From contig NZ_BCSM01000009.1 of NCBI RefSeq assembly GCF_001570865.1, positions 48,606-112,605 of the forward strand: a DNA stretch of 64,000 nucleotides, written 5' to 3'. The notes under the pieces were generated by a model. That model searched no databases, was not told where the DNA came from, and was given only the letters and a program-made list of their open reading frames with translations. Below, in pieces: positions 45,606 through 56,597 of this stretch (within the stretch, counting starts at the first letter, position 1; the number at the start of each line of letters is the position of its first letter). A program made the position numbers and the translations under genes. Source of the DNA: Rothia kristinae NBRC 15354 (GTDB lineage: Bacteria; Actinomycetota; Actinomycetes; Actinomycetales; Micrococcaceae).

Positions 45606-46872
45606 GTTCCGCGACCTGCTGCTGCCCGGCGGGCAGCACGCGGGGGAGGCCCTGGACCCCGAGGCCTTCCTGGACTCGCTCCTCCAGGTCGAGCTGGCCT
45701 GGGTCATGGCGCAGGCCGAGACCGGCATCCTCGATTCCGGGTGGGCTGAGCAGGTGGCCGAGGCCCTCGGCGCGGCCGAGGACTACGACCTGCCGGGCCT
45801 GGCGGCCGAGGCCGAAGCCGGGGGCAACCCCGTGATCGGGCTGGTGCGCGCCGCGCGCGAGCGGGTCCGGTCCCGGCTGGGCGGCACCGGCTCCCCGGAC
45901 GGGCCGGACTCCGATCCCGGGGCCTGGGTGCACCGCGGGCTGACCAGCCAGGATGTCATGGACACCGCGCTGATGCTGCGCATGCGCGCCGGCACCGAGC
46001 GGATCCTCGCGGAGGTGACGGCCGCCGGGGACGCCCTGGCCGAGATCGCGCAGCGTCAGGCCCGCACCCCGATGATCGCGCGCACCCTGGCCCAGCACGC
46101 CCTGCCCACGACCTTCGGGGCCCGGGCCGGCGGCTGGCTGGACGGGCTCGCCGAGGCCCGGGCCGAGCTGACCGCGAGCCTGCGGCGGCTACCGGTCGCG
46201 ATCGGCGGGGCCGCGGGCACCGGTGCCCAGCTGCCCCGGGACCCCCGGGGAGGGCGGGACCCCCAGGCCCTGCTGGCGGCCTGGGCCCGGCGCCTGGGCC
46301 TGGCGCTGCCCGCCGCGCCCTGGCACACCCGGCGACAGCCGGTGCTCGCCGCGGCCCAGGCCCCGGCCCTGACCGCGCAGTGCTTCGCCCGGATCGGCGG
46401 CGACGTCGTCGTCTCGGCGCGCCGGGAGATCGGGGAGCTGTCCGAGCCCGCGGCACCGGGGCGCGGGGGCTCCTCGGCCATGGCCCACAAGCGCAACCCC
46501 GTGCTGTCCGTGCTGATGCGCCGCTCCGGGCTGGCCGCCGCCTCGGCGATGGGCCGGCTGCACGAGTGCGCCGCGCTGGCCCTGGAGGAGCGCTCGGACG
46601 TGGCCTGGCACCTGGAGTGGGAGCCGCTGCGCGAGGTCCTGGCCCACGGGATGATCGCCGCCGCTCTGGGGCGTCGTCTCCTGGAGGGCCTGGAGGTCCA
46701 CCCCGAGCCGATGGCCCGCAACCTCGCCCTGACCTTCCCCGAGGCCCCCGACACCGACCCCGAGGACACCGGGACCTACGGCGACGCCGTGGCCCTGGCC
46801 CTGGCCGCCGCCCGCCGATGGCGCGGCGGCATCGCACCGGATGAGCCCGCGACCCGAGGAGCACGCCCATGA
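45598..46872 (+). CDS. pcaB: 3-carboxy-cis,cis-muconate cycloisomerase
   Basis: I choose the ATG at 45598 (MAEFRDLLLPGG), preceded by GGCGGGGGG; an ATG at 45541 is possible but reads through the end of pcaG. The 424-residue protein is of the fumarase/aspartase superfamily: WVHRGLTSQDVMDTALMLRM near residue 100, RTLAQHALPTTFG near residue 160, and the signature loop GGSSAMAHKRNPVLSVLMRR near residue 295. It forms gamma-carboxymuconolactone from the ring-opened product. It overlaps pcaL by four bases, continuing the coupled operon. Confidence 0.92.
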   Translation: MAEFRDLLLPGGQHAGEALDPEAFLDSLLQVELAWVMAQAETGILDSGWAEQVAEALGAAEDYDLPGLAAEAEAGGNPVIGLVRAARERVRSRLGGTGSPDGPDSDPGAWVHRGLTSQDVMDTALMLRMRAGTERILAEVTAAGDALAEIAQRQARTPMIARTLAQHALPTTFGARAGGWLDGLAEARAELTASLRRLPVAIGGAAGTGAQLPRDPRGGRDPQALLAAWARRLGLALPAAPWHTRRQPVLAAAQAPALTAQCFARIGGDVVVSARREIGELSEPAAPGRGGSSAMAHKRNPVLSVLMRRSGLAAASAMGRLHECAALALEERSDVAWHLEWEPLREVLAHGMIAAALGRRLLEGLEVHPEPMARNLALTFPEAPDTDPEDTGTYGDAVALALAAARRWRGGIAPDEPATRGARP

Positions 46873-48299
46873 GCACCCCGACCCTGACCGCCGTCGCCCT
46901 GGGGGAGTACCTCCGGGACGAGCCCGACGCGCCGGCCCACCATCCGCGCCGCCCGCTGCTGCTGCTCGGACCCTCCCTGGGCACCGCCGTGACCCCGCTG
47001 TGGGCCCCGGCGGCCGCGCAGCTGGCGGGCGACGTCGAGCCGGTCGGCTGGGAGCTGCCCGGGCACGGCCGCGGGGCCGCCGACACCGCGCAGCACAGCC
47101 TGGCGGAGCTGGCCGAGGCCGTGGCCGACCTGGCCGCGCGCCTGCAGCGCGAGCGCGGCCTGCCCGAGGACACCCCGTTCCTGTACGCCGGGGTCTCGGT
47201 GGGCGGGGCCGTGGGTCTGGAGCTGGCCCTGGCCCACCCGGAGCGGGTGAGTGCCCTGGCGGCCCTGTGCACCGGGGCGAAGATCGGCACCGAGCAGGCC
47301 TGGCTGGAGCGGGCCGAGTTCGTGGCCGCCTCCGGAACCCCAAGCCAGGTCATCCGCAGCACCCAGACCTGGTTCGCGGACGGCTTCCTCGCGGCCCAGC
47401 CGGTCGTGGCCACCGAGCTGATGCACAGCCTGCAGGAGGCGGACCGGCACTGCTACGCGCAGATCTGCCGGGCCCTGAGCCGCCACGATCTGCGCGAGCG
47501 CCTCCGGGAGATCCGGGTGCCGGTCCTGGCCATCGCCGGGGCCGAGGACCCCGCCACGCCCCCGGCATCCCTGCGCGAGATCGCCGACGGGGTGCCCGAC
47601 GGGCGCCTGGCGGTCATCGAGGGTGCCGCGCACCTGGCCTGCGCGGAGAAGCCCAGGGAGGTGGCCGGGGCGCTGCGGGAGTTCTTCGCCGAGCACCGGC
47701 CCGCCGCCGACGCCGCGGCCGCCGCCGTCGCCCCCGCCGGCGCCGCCCCCGCGGCTGGCGATGCCGCCCCCACCGACGCCGTGCAGGCCGACGGCTCCCG
47801 GCCGAACGGCGAGCTGCCCGAGCGGTCCGCGGACCGGGACCGGGTCCACGCCGAGGGCGCCGCGGTGCGCCGCCAGGTGCTCTCCGACGCGCACGTGGAT
47901 CGGGCCGCGCGCACCGCCACCGCGTTCACCGCCCCCTTCCAGGACCTGATCTCCCGCTACGCCTGGGGGGAGATCTGGACCCGCCCCGGTCTGGACCGGC
48001 CGACTCGCAGCGCCGTGACCCTGACCGCGATGATCGCCGGGCAGCACTGGGAGGAGTTCGACATGCACGTGCGGGCCGCCAGGCGCAACGGCGTCACCGT
48101 GGCCCAGCTGCAGGAGATCCTGCTGCAGACCGCGATCTACTGCTCCGTGCCCTCGGCCAACACGGCCTTCGCCCGCGCCCAGCGGGTCCTGCGCGAGATC
48201 GGGGACCTGCCCCCGGCCGCTGCCCAGGATCCGGGCCCGGCCCAGGACCCCGGCCACGCCGATGACCCCACCGATGCCCAGGAGGATGAGCGCCGATGA
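46869..48299 (+). CDS. pcaL: PcaL: 3-oxoadipate enol-lactonase fused to 4-carboxymuconolactone decarboxylase
   Basis: The 476-residue protein joins two enzymes. Residues 1-275 are an alpha/beta hydrolase (PcaD): LLLLGPSLGTAVTPLW near the oxyanion region, the nucleophile elbow YAGVSVGGAVGLELALAHP, and the histidine in IEGAAHLACAEKP. After an Ala/Pro-rich linker (about 278-320), residues ~335-450 are a CMD domain (PcaC) with HVDRAARTATAFTAPFQDLI, RSAVTLTAMIAG and LQEILLQTAIYCSVPSANTA. Together they convert carboxymuconolactone to 3-oxoadipate. The fusion is known from other actinobacteria. Four-base overlaps link it to pcaB and pcaF. Confidence 0.93.
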   Translation: MSTPTLTAVALGEYLRDEPDAPAHHPRRPLLLLGPSLGTAVTPLWAPAAAQLAGDVEPVGWELPGHGRGAADTAQHSLAELAEAVADLAARLQRERGLPEDTPFLYAGVSVGGAVGLELALAHPERVSALAALCTGAKIGTEQAWLERAEFVAASGTPSQVIRSTQTWFADGFLAAQPVVATELMHSLQEADRHCYAQICRALSRHDLRERLREIRVPVLAIAGAEDPATPPASLREIADGVPDGRLAVIEGAAHLACAEKPREVAGALREFFAEHRPAADAAAAAVAPAGAAPAAGDAAPTDAVQADGSRPNGELPERSADRDRVHAEGAAVRRQVLSDAHVDRAARTATAFTAPFQDLISRYAWGEIWTRPGLDRPTRSAVTLTAMIAGQHWEEFDMHVRAARRNGVTVAQLQEILLQTAIYCSVPSANTAFARAQRVLREIGDLPPAAAQDPGPAQDPGHADDPTDAQEDERR

Positions 48300-49537
48300 G
48301 CGCCCTTGCACAGACCTACGTGTACGACGCCGTGCGCACCCCCTTCGGGCGCTTCCGCGGCGGCCTGTCCGGCACCCGCCCGGATGACCTGGCGGCCTTC
48401 GTGCTGGCCGAGATCCTGCGGCGCAGCCCCGCGCTGGACCCGGCGGCGGTGGATGAGGTGATGCTGGGCAACGCCAACGGCGCCGGGGAGGAGAACCGCA
48501 ACGTCGCACGCATGGCCGCACTGCTGGCGGGGATGCCCGTGTCCGTGCCCGGCACCAGCATCAACCGGCTGTGCGGCTCCTCCCTGGACGCCGCGATGCA
48601 GGCCTCCCGCCAGATCGCCGTCGGGGATGCGCGGATCGTGCTGACCGGCGGGGTGGAGTCCATGTCCCGGGCCCCCTGGGTGCTGCCCAAGACCGAGCGG
48701 CCCTTCCCCGCCGGGAACCTGGAGCTGGCCTCCACGACCCTGGGCTGGCGCCTGGTCAACCCCCGGATGGATCCGGCCTGGACCGTGTCCCTCGGGGAGG
48801 CCAACGAGCAGCTGGCCGAGACCCGCGGGATCACCCGCGAGCGGATGGACGCCTTCGCCGCGCGCTCGCACCGACTCACGGCACAGGCCTGGGAGGAGGG
48901 CTTCTACGACGCGCTGGTGGCCCAGGTTCCGGACACCGAGCTGACCCGGGACGAGTCCCTGCGCCCGGGGACCATCGAGGAGAAGCTGGCCGGGCTGAAC
49001 CCCGCCTTCCGCAAGGACGGCGGGCGGATCACCGCCGGAAACGCCTCGCCGCTGAACGACGGCGCCTCCGCGGTGCTGCTGGGCAGCGAGGAGGCCGCGG
49101 AGCTGATCGGGCGGGACCCGGTGGCCCGCATCGCCGGGCGCGGGGCCCACGCCCTGGTCCCGCAGGACTTCGGCATCGCTCCGGTGGCCGCGGCCGAACA
49201 GGCCCTGGCCCGGGCCGGCATCGGCTGGGGCGAGGTCGGGGCGATCGAGCTGAACGAGGCCTTCGCCGCCCAGTCCCTGGCCTGCCTGGACGCCTGGGAG
49301 GTGGATCCGCAGATCGTCAATGCCCGCGGCGGGGCCATCGCCATCGGACACCCCCTGGGCGCCTCCGGCGGGCGGATCCTGGGCACCCTGGCCGCGCGGC
49401 TGCGGGAGACCGGCAGCCGGTGGGGCGTGGCCGCGATCTGCATCGGGGTGGGCCAGGGCCTGGCCGTGGTCCTGGAGAACGTCGCCGGGGACGAGGAACC
49501 CCGGTCCGAGGAGAATGACGGGAAGGAGCGGGCATGA
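48296..49537 (+). CDS. pcaF: 3-oxoadipyl-CoA/acetyl-CoA acyltransferase (thiolase)
   Basis: The ATG overlaps the pcaL stop; 413 residues. Thiolase motifs are present: YVYDAVRTPFGRFRGGLSG at the N-terminus, the acyl-carrying cysteine in SINRLCGSSLDAAMQASRQI near residue 98, NARGGAIAIGHPLGASGGRI with the catalytic His, and the second cysteine in AICIGVGQGLAVVLE. It cleaves 3-oxoadipyl-CoA with CoA to succinyl-CoA and acetyl-CoA, the final step of the pathway. Position between pcaL and pcaI fixes the role; general thiolases share these motifs. pcaI overlaps by four bases. Confidence 0.92.
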   Translation: MSALAQTYVYDAVRTPFGRFRGGLSGTRPDDLAAFVLAEILRRSPALDPAAVDEVMLGNANGAGEENRNVARMAALLAGMPVSVPGTSINRLCGSSLDAAMQASRQIAVGDARIVLTGGVESMSRAPWVLPKTERPFPAGNLELASTTLGWRLVNPRMDPAWTVSLGEANEQLAETRGITRERMDAFAARSHRLTAQAWEEGFYDALVAQVPDTELTRDESLRPGTIEEKLAGLNPAFRKDGGRITAGNASPLNDGASAVLLGSEEAAELIGRDPVARIAGRGAHALVPQDFGIAPVAAAEQALARAGIGWGEVGAIELNEAFAAQSLACLDAWEVDPQIVNARGGAIAIGHPLGASGGRILGTLAARLRETGSRWGVAAICIGVGQGLAVVLENVAGDEEPRSEENDGKERA

Positions 49538-50265
49538 CCGAGATCGCGCAGAGTGCGGCCGAGGCCGTCGCCGGGATCGAGGACGGCTCGACCGTGCTGA
49601 TCGGGGGCTTCGGCAACGCCGGGCAGCCCATGGAGCTGATCGACGCCCTGCTGGAGGGCGGGGCCACGGGCCTGACCGTGGTCAACAACAACGCCGGGCA
49701 GGGCGACGTCGGGCTCGCGCGGCTGATCCGGGAGGGGCGGGTCGCCAAGATCATCTGCTCCTTCCCCCGCCAGTCCGACTCCTGGCACTTCGACGAGGCC
49801 TACCGGGCCGGGCGGATCGAGCTGGAGCTGGTCCCGCAGGGGAACCTGGCCGAGCGGCTGCGCGCGGCCGGGGCCGGCATCGGCGGGTTCTTCACCCCCA
49901 CCGGCTACGGCACGGCCCTGGCCGAGGGCAAGGAGACCCGGATGATCGACGGGCGCGGGCACGTGCTGGAGACCCCGATCCACGCCGACGCCGCCTTGAT
50001 CAAGGCCTTCGCCGCGGATGCCTGGGGCAACCTCGTCTACCGCAAGACCGCCCGGAACTTCGGCCCCGTCATGGCGACGGCCGCCCGGCGCACCATCGCG
50101 CAGGTGGATGAGATCTCCCGGGAGCCGCTGGACCCGGAGGTCATCGTGACCCCCGGGATCTACACCGACGTGCTGGTGCGCATCCCCAGCGAATCCGGGC
50201 GGCTGGCCGCGCGCGAGCGCGCCGGGCGGCCGTCCAGCACCCCCGCGGAAGGAGACCGCCGATGA
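49534..50265 (+). CDS. pcaI: 3-oxoacid (3-oxoadipate) CoA-transferase subunit A
   Basis: The 243-residue alpha subunit begins at the ATG overlapping pcaF. It has the CoA-transferase I pattern TVLIGGFGNAGQPMELIDAL near residue 20, VVNNNAGQGDVGLARLI, GRIELELVPQGNLAERLRA, and GGFFTPTGYGTALAEGKETR. With PcaJ it moves CoA from succinyl-CoA to 3-oxoadipate. The closely related succinyl-CoA:acetoacetate transferase has the same motifs, but the pca context decides. A four-base overlap joins pcaJ. Confidence 0.92.
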   Translation: MTEIAQSAAEAVAGIEDGSTVLIGGFGNAGQPMELIDALLEGGATGLTVVNNNAGQGDVGLARLIREGRVAKIICSFPRQSDSWHFDEAYRAGRIELELVPQGNLAERLRAAGAGIGGFFTPTGYGTALAEGKETRMIDGRGHVLETPIHADAALIKAFAADAWGNLVYRKTARNFGPVMATAARRTIAQVDEISREPLDPEVIVTPGIYTDVLVRIPSESGRLAARERAGRPSSTPAEGDRR

Positions 50266-50963
50266 GCACCCCCGAGCAGCAGACGCCCGAGCCGCAGTCC
50301 CCCGACGAGGGGCCCCTGGAGAAGGAGGCCCTGGCCCGGCTGGTCGCCGCGGACATCGCCCCGGGCTCCTACGTCAACCTCGGCATTGGCCAGCCCACGA
50401 CCGTCGCGGATCACCTCGGCCCCGAGCAGGGGGTCACCCTGCACACCGAGAACGGGATGCTGGGCATGGGCCGGGCCGCGCACGGGGAGGAGGTGGACGA
50501 GGACCTCATCAACGCCGGGAAGATCCCGGTGACCGAGACCCCGGGCGCCTCCTACTTCCACCACGCGGACTCCTTCGCGATGATGCGCGGCGGGCACCTG
50601 GACGTGTGCGTGCTGGGGGCCTACCAGGTCTCCGCCGGCGGGGATCTGGCCAACTGGTCCACCGGCAAGCCCGGTGCGATCCCCGCGGTGGGCGGGGCGA
50701 TGGACCTGGCGATCGGGGCGAAGTCCACCTGGGTGATGATGCGCCTGCTCACCCGGGACGGCACGGCCAAGATCGTCCCCGAGTGCACCTTCCCCCTCAC
50801 CGGCGTCGGCTGCGTCTCCCGGGTCTACACGGACCTGGGGGTGTTCCTGCTGGAGGGCGACGGGAAGGTGCGGGTGCGCCAGATGCACGGGATCGACGAG
50901 TCCGGTCTGCGCGAGCTGATGCCCGAGGTGCCCCTGGTCTTCCCCGACGGCGAGGCCGCGTGA
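50262..50963 (+). CDS. pcaJ: 3-oxoacid (3-oxoadipate) CoA-transferase subunit B
   Basis: The 233-residue beta subunit has the catalytic glutamate in VTLHTENGMLGMGRA near residue 66, preceded by GSYVNLGIGQPTTVADHL, and GGHLDVCVLGAYQVSAGGDL, then GAMDLAIGAKSTWVMM. It forms the heteromeric transferase with PcaI. It starts on a four-base overlap with pcaI and its stop overlaps the GTG of the IclR gene, so the regulator is made from the same message. Confidence 0.92.
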   Translation: MSTPEQQTPEPQSPDEGPLEKEALARLVAADIAPGSYVNLGIGQPTTVADHLGPEQGVTLHTENGMLGMGRAAHGEEVDEDLINAGKIPVTETPGASYFHHADSFAMMRGGHLDVCVLGAYQVSAGGDLANWSTGKPGAIPAVGGAMDLAIGAKSTWVMMRLLTRDGTAKIVPECTFPLTGVGCVSRVYTDLGVFLLEGDGKVRVRQMHGIDESGLRELMPEVPLVFPDGEAA

Positions 50964-51760
50964 GCCGCGACGAGCAGGAGCCGGCCGCCGGCACGTATGT
51001 GCGGTCGCTGGAGCGGGGCCTGGCGGTGATCCGGGCCTTCGACGCCGAGCACCCGGAGCTCACCCTGGCGCAGGTGGCCGAGCGCACGGGGATGAGCCGG
51101 GCCAGCGCCCGGCGGTTCCTGCACACCCTGGCCCACCTGGGCTACGTGCAGGTGGAGGGCCGGGCCTTCCGCCTGGGCCCGCAGGTGCTGTCCCTGGGCT
51201 ACGCCTACCTGTCCGGGCAGACCCTCAAGCAGGTGGCCGAGGTCCCGCTGCGGGAGCTGTCGGCCCGGCTGGGGGAGTCGGTGTCCCTGTCCGTGCTGGA
51301 CGGGCCGGAGATCGTCTACCTGGCGCGGGTGGCCGCGCAGCGGATCATGGCCGTGGACATCTCGGTGGGCACCCGGCTGCCGGCCGCGACGACGTCGATG
51401 GGCCGGGTCCTGCTCGCCGGGCGATCCCCGCAGGAGGTGGACCGGCACCTGGGTGAGCACCCTCCGCGGGCGCTGAACCGGCACACGCTGACCGATCCGC
51501 AGGCCGTGGCCCAGCGGATCGAGCAGGTGCGCCGGGACGGGTGGGCGCTGGTGGACCAGGAGCTGGAGGTCGGGCTGCGCTCGCTGGCCGTCGGGGTGCG
51601 CGGGGCCGGGGGAGAGGTCGTGGCGGGGCTGAACGTCTCCACGCGCGTGGGCACGGAGCACGCGGAGCCGCGGCGGCTGCTCGGGCCAACCCTGGAGGCG
51701 CTGCGAGACTGCGCGGGCCGGATCGAGGAGCAGCTGCGCCTGGGGGAGCACCGGGTGTGA
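50960..51760 (+). CDS. pcaR: IclR-family regulator, PcaR type
   Basis: The GTG at 50960 overlaps the pcaJ stop; 266 residues. The N-terminal winged helix has [40 protein letters not shown] and [20 protein letters not shown]; the C-terminal effector domain has [19 protein letters not shown] wording, [19 protein letters not shown] and [17 protein letters not shown]. This fits the PcaR/PcaU/PobR branch, whose members respond to protocatechuate or 3-oxoadipate. As last gene of the operon it would be feedback-linked to pathway expression. The palindrome at 42585 is a candidate target. Activator versus repressor cannot be told. Confidence 0.88.
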   Translation: MSRDEQEPAAGTYVRSLERGLAVIRAFDAEHPELTLAQVAERTGMSRASARRFLHTLAHLGYVQVEGRAFRLGPQVLSLGYAYLSGQTLKQVAEVPLRELSARLGESVSLSVLDGPEIVYLARVAAQRIMAVDISVGTRLPAATTSMGRVLLAGRSPQEVDRHLGEHPPRALNRHTLTDPQAVAQRIEQVRRDGWALVDQELEVGLRSLAVGVRGAGGEVVAGLNVSTRVGTEHAEPRRLLGPTLEALRDCAGRIEEQLRLGEHRV

Positions 51761-51816
51761 GTCCGGCCCGGGCGGCAGCGCCCGGGGCCGTCGGGTGTGC
51801 GGTGGCTCATGGGCTC

Positions 51817-51845
51817 TTCCGGGGCGGCGGGGCCTCGTGTATGCT
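51817..51845 (+). promoter_or_regulatory. Promoter of the str operon (rpsL)
   Basis: TATGCT (51840-51845) with TTCCGG (51817-51822) at 17 bases. It lies in the 421-bp gap between pcaR and rpsL, leaving a leader of about 330 bases. The leader has a small hairpin (GGCTCCG/CGGAGTC near 51888-51905) and no plausible gene; no terminator for pcaR is obvious. Confidence 0.45.
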
Positions 51846-52181
51846 GGACGACGAAGTACCAGCCCCAGCGCGGGTGCGTGCCCACAGGGCTCCGGCTTCG
51901 GAGTCTCGCGGACGCGACACCGGAGGCGATCACGGCGGTGGGCTTCGGAATCAATGGCAGGTATGGATACGGTCCTCTGGCGCGCACGCTCTGCGCCAAA
52001 ATGCCATCGTCTCCGCGTGCCCAAAACCGCTCCGATCTCCCCGCCCGCCGGTCGGCGACGTATCAGTGCCTCAGAACCGGCTCCTCACCCGAGACCGCCT
52101 GGGACAGACACCGAGCAGCGGCTTCCCCCGTGTCCAGCACGGGGACGGCCGCGGCGAAGCACCAACTGGAGAACACGAACA

Positions 52182-52556
52182 GTGCCTACCATTCAGCAGC
52201 TGGTCCGCAAGGGCCGGACTCCCAAGGTCGAGAAGACCAAGGCGCCCGCACTGAAGGGCAGCCCCATGAAGCGCGGCGTGTGCACCCGCGTCTACACCAC
52301 CACCCCGAAGAAGCCGAACTCCGCGCTGCGCAAGGTCGCTCGCGTGAAGCTCAACGGCGGCGTCGAGGTCACCGCGTACATCCCCGGTGAGGGCCACAAC
52401 CTGCAGGAGCACTCCATCGTGCTCGTGCGCGGCGGTCGTGTGAAGGACCTCCCCGGCGTGCGGTACAAGATCGTGCGCGGCGCGCTGGACACCCAGGGCG
52501 TCAAGAACCGCGGCCAGGCCCGCTCCCGCTACGGCGCGAAGAAGGAGAAGAAGTAA
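52182..52556 (+). CDS. rpsL: 30S ribosomal protein S12
   Basis: The GTG at 52182 follows CTGGAG and gives 124 residues starting [17 protein letters not shown]. Conserved stretches are [20 protein letters not shown] and [20 protein letters not shown]. The lysines whose substitution gives streptomycin resistance (in TPKKPNS and GRVKDLPG) are the wild-type residues. S12 sits at the decoding site. A longer reading from 51795 lies in the leader and is rejected. The stop overlaps the rpsG ATG (TAATG). Confidence 0.97.
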   Translation: MPTIQQLVRKGRTPKVEKTKAPALKGSPMKRGVCTRVYTTTPKKPNSALRKVARVKLNGGVEVTAYIPGEGHNLQEHSIVLVRGGRVKDLPGVRYKIVRGALDTQGVKNRGQARSRYGAKKEKK

Positions 52557-53029
52557 TGCCTCGTAAGGGTCCCGCTCCCAAGCGTCCTCTCGTCGTCGAC
52601 CCGGTCTACGGCTCCCCGCTGGTCACCCAGCTGATCAACAAGGTCCTACAGGACGGCAAGAAGTCCACCGCCGAGCGCATCGTCTACGGCGCCCTCGAGG
52701 GCGTGGCGCAGAAGGCCGAGGGCGGCGACGCCGTGGCCACGCTGAAGAAGGCCATGGACAACATCAAGCCCTCCCTGGAGGTCCGCTCCCGCCGCGTCGG
52801 CGGCGCCACCTACCAGGTGCCGGTCGAGGTGCGCGCCGGGCGCGCCACCGCGCTGGCCCTGCGCTGGCTGGTCGGCTTCTCCAAGCTGCGCCGCGAGAAG
52901 ACCATGACCGAGCGTCTGATGAACGAGATCCTGGATGCCTCCAACGGTCTCGGTGCCGCTGTGAAGCGCCGCGAGGACACCCACAAGATGGCCGAGTCCA
53001 ACAAGGCCTTCGCCCACTACCGCTGGTAA
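52556..53029 (+). CDS. rpsG: 30S ribosomal protein S7
   Basis: The 157-residue protein starts at the ATG sharing one base with the rpsL stop. [53 protein letters not shown] and [13 protein letters not shown] are canonical. S7 nucleates assembly of the 30S head and contacts E-site tRNA. Length is standard. A hairpin follows before fusA. Confidence 0.97.
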   Translation: MPRKGPAPKRPLVVDPVYGSPLVTQLINKVLQDGKKSTAERIVYGALEGVAQKAEGGDAVATLKKAMDNIKPSLEVRSRRVGGATYQVPVEVRAGRATALALRWLVGFSKLRREKTMTERLMNEILDASNGLGAAVKRREDTHKMAESNKAFAHYRW

Positions 53030-53040
53030 TCTCATGCCCC

Positions 53041-53068
53041 ACCCGCCCGCCGGCACCGGCGGGCGGGT
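53041..53068 (+). terminator. Hairpin between rpsG and fusA
   Basis: ACCCGCCCGCCGG pairs perfectly with CCGGCGGGCGGGT over a two-base loop, in the 72-bp gap. Within the str operon it may act as a partial terminator or processing/stability site rather than an operon end. Confidence 0.5.
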
Positions 53069-53101
53069 CCCGAGGGCACGGATCCACCTGAAGGAGACAC
53101 C

Positions 53102-55216
53102 GTGGCACGTGACGTGCTTACCGACCTGAACAAGGTCCGCAACATCGGCATCATGGCCCACATCGATGCCGGCAAGACCACGACGACCGAACGCATCCTG
53201 TTCTACACGGGCATCAACCACAAGATCGGTGAGACCCACGACGGCGCCTCCACGATGGACTGGATGGCCCAGGAGCAGGAACGCGGCATCACCATCACCT
53301 CGGCCGCGACCACCACGTTCTGGAAGAACAACCAGATCAACATCATCGACACCCCCGGCCACGTGGACTTCACGGTCGAGGTCGAGCGCGCCCTGCGCGT
53401 GCTCGACGGCGCCGTGGCGGTCTTCGACGGCAAGGAGGGCGTGGAGCCCCAGTCCGAGACCGTGTGGCGCCAGGCCGACAAGTACGAGGTCCCCCGCATC
53501 TGCTTCGTCAACAAGATGGACAAGCTGGGCGCGGACTTCTACTTCACCGTGGACACCATCGTCAAGCGCCTGGGGGCCAAGCCCCTGGTCATGCAGCTGC
53601 CGATCGGCGCGGAGAACGACTTCGTCGGCGTCGTCGACCTGCTGGAGATGAAGGCCTACGTGTGGCCCGGCGACGCCAAGGGCGATGTCACCATGGGCGC
53701 GGAGTACGAGACCCGGGACATCCCCGAGGAGCTCAAGGACCGCGCGGAGCAGTACCGCAACGAGCTGATCGAGGCCGTCGCGGAGGCCTCCGAGGAGCTC
53801 ATGGAGAAGTACCTCGAGGGCGAAGAGCTCACGATCGACGAGATCAAGGCCGGCGTGCGCCAGCTGACCGTGAACAACGAGGCCTACCCCGTGTTCTGCG
53901 GCTCGGCCTTCAAGAACCGCGGCGTGCAGCCCATGCTGGATGCGGTCATCGACTACCTGCCGTCCCCGCTGGACGTGCCCCCCATGATCGGGCACGACCC
54001 CAAGGACGAGGAGGTCGAGCTGACCCGCAAGCCCTCGAAGGACGAGCCGTTCTCGGCCCTGGCCTTCAAGGTCGCCGCGCACCCGTTCTACGGCCAGCTG
54101 ACCTACATCCGCGTCTACTCCGGCGTGGCCTCCTCCGGCCAGCAGGTCACCAACTCCACCAAGGGCCGCAAGGAGCGCATCGGCAAGCTGTTCCAGATGC
54201 ACTCCAACAAGGAGAACCCGGTGGAGGAGATCCAGGCCGGGCACATCTACGCGGCGATCGGGCTGAAGGACACCACCACGGGGGACACCCTGTGCGATCC
54301 GGCCCACCCGATCGTGCTGGAGTCCATGACCTTCCCGAAGCCCGTGATCTTCGTGGCCATCGAGCCCAAGACCAAGGGCGACCAGGAGAAGCTGTCCACC
54401 GCCATCCAGAAGCTCTCCGCCGAGGACCCCACGTTCACCGTGAACCTCAACGAGGAGACCGGCCAGACCGAGATCGGCGGCATGGGCGAGCTGCACCTGG
54501 ACATCCTGGTGGATCGCATGAAGCGCGAGTTCCGCGTGGAGGCCAACGTGGGCAAGCCCCAGGTGGCCTACCGCGAGACCATCAAGAAGGCCGTGGAGAA
54601 GGTCGACTACACCCACAAGAAGCAGACCGGCGGCTCCGGTCAGTTCGCGAAGGTGCAGGTCTCCTTCGAGCCGATCGCCCTGGACTCCGAGGAGCTCTAC
54701 GAGTTCGAGGACAAGATCACCGGCGGGCGCGTGCCGCGCGAGTACATCCCGTCCGTGGATCACGGCATCCAGGACGCGATGCAGCTGGGCATCCTCGCCG
54801 GGTACCCGGTCGTGGGCGTGAAGGCCACCCTGGTGGACGGCGCCTACCACGACGTCGACTCCTCCGAGATGGCCTTCAAGATCGCCGGCTCCATGGTCTT
54901 CAAGGAAGGCGCGCGGCGCGCTAACCCGGTCCTGCTCGAGCCCCTGATGGCCGTGGAGGTCCGCACCCCCGAGGAGTACATGGGCGACGTCATCGGCGAC
55001 CTGAACTCCCGGCGCGGCCAGATCCAGTCCATGGAGGACGTCGCCGGCATCAAGCTGGTGGCCGCCCTCGTCCCGCTGTCCGAGATGTTCGGCTACATCG
55101 GCGACCTGCGCTCCAAGACGCAGGGCCGCGCGGTGTACTCGATGACCTTCGACAGCTACGCCGAGGTCCCCAAGGCCGTGGCGGACGAGATCATCCAGAA
55201 GTCCCGCGGGGAGTGA
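53102..55216 (+). CDS. fusA: Elongation factor G
   Basis: The GTG at 53102 follows GAAGGAG and gives 704 residues. The GTPase domain has [20 protein letters not shown] (P-loop), the switch region [30 protein letters not shown], and [12 protein letters not shown] (NKMD). Domains II-V follow, with [20 protein letters not shown] and the C-terminal [23 protein letters not shown] drives translocation and, with RRF, ribosome recycling. Length matches actinobacterial FusA. Only one EF-G copy is in the window. Confidence 0.98.
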   Translation: MARDVLTDLNKVRNIGIMAHIDAGKTTTTERILFYTGINHKIGETHDGASTMDWMAQEQERGITITSAATTTFWKNNQINIIDTPGHVDFTVEVERALRVLDGAVAVFDGKEGVEPQSETVWRQADKYEVPRICFVNKMDKLGADFYFTVDTIVKRLGAKPLVMQLPIGAENDFVGVVDLLEMKAYVWPGDAKGDVTMGAEYETRDIPEELKDRAEQYRNELIEAVAEASEELMEKYLEGEELTIDEIKAGVRQLTVNNEAYPVFCGSAFKNRGVQPMLDAVIDYLPSPLDVPPMIGHDPKDEEVELTRKPSKDEPFSALAFKVAAHPFYGQLTYIRVYSGVASSGQQVTNSTKGRKERIGKLFQMHSNKENPVEEIQAGHIYAAIGLKDTTTGDTLCDPAHPIVLESMTFPKPVIFVAIEPKTKGDQEKLSTAIQKLSAEDPTFTVNLNEETGQTEIGGMGELHLDILVDRMKREFRVEANVGKPQVAYRETIKKAVEKVDYTHKKQTGGSGQFAKVQVSFEPIALDSEELYEFEDKITGGRVPREYIPSVDHGIQDAMQLGILAGYPVVGVKATLVDGAYHDVDSSEMAFKIAGSMVFKEGARRANPVLLEPLMAVEVRTPEEYMGDVIGDLNSRRGQIQSMEDVAGIKLVAALVPLSEMFGYIGDLRSKTQGRAVYSMTFDSYAEVPKAVADEIIQKSRGE

Positions 55217-55229
55217 TCCCCACTCCGCC

Positions 55230-55253
55230 GGTCCGCCCCGCACGGGGCGGGCC
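55230..55253 (+). terminator. Hairpin between fusA and tuf
   Basis: GGTCCGCCCCG pairs with CGGGGCGGGCC (one G-T pair) over a two-base loop, 13 bases after fusA. With the promoter at 55282-55311 it allows tuf to be transcribed separately. Confidence 0.55.
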
Positions 55254-55281
55254 GACGGGGACCCCCGGCTTGCGCCGGCGC

Positions 55282-55311
55282 TTCACGCGTCTGCGGGAAA
55301 TCCGCTAAGGT
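55282..55311 (+). promoter_or_regulatory. tuf promoter
   Basis: TTCACG (55282-55287), an 18-base spacer and TAAGGT (55306-55311), in the 174-bp gap after fusA. A dedicated tuf promoter is expected for the most abundant cell protein. AGGAGG before the TTG start is a strong ribosome site. Confidence 0.55.
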
Positions 55312-55390
55312 AGACAGGGAATCCGTCTTCCACAGCGGACTGCGCGCGGCCAGCGCAAGCTTCCACACAAACGTTCTAGGAGGAACACCC

Positions 55391-56581
<1,191 letters not shown>

Positions 56582-56597
56582 GGTCACCCGACCTGCT

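Noticed and set aside
48296..49537. Thiolase as acetoacetyl-CoA supplier for the mevalonate operon
   Set aside because: It is locked by overlaps into the pca operon between pcaL and pcaI, so 3-oxoadipyl-CoA thiolysis is its role; a moonlighting role cannot be judged from sequence.
51795..52181. Upstream extensions of the rpsL frame and overlapping frame 51797-52390
   Set aside because: They lie in the untranslated leader and give no conserved protein; S12 begins at the GTG at 52182.
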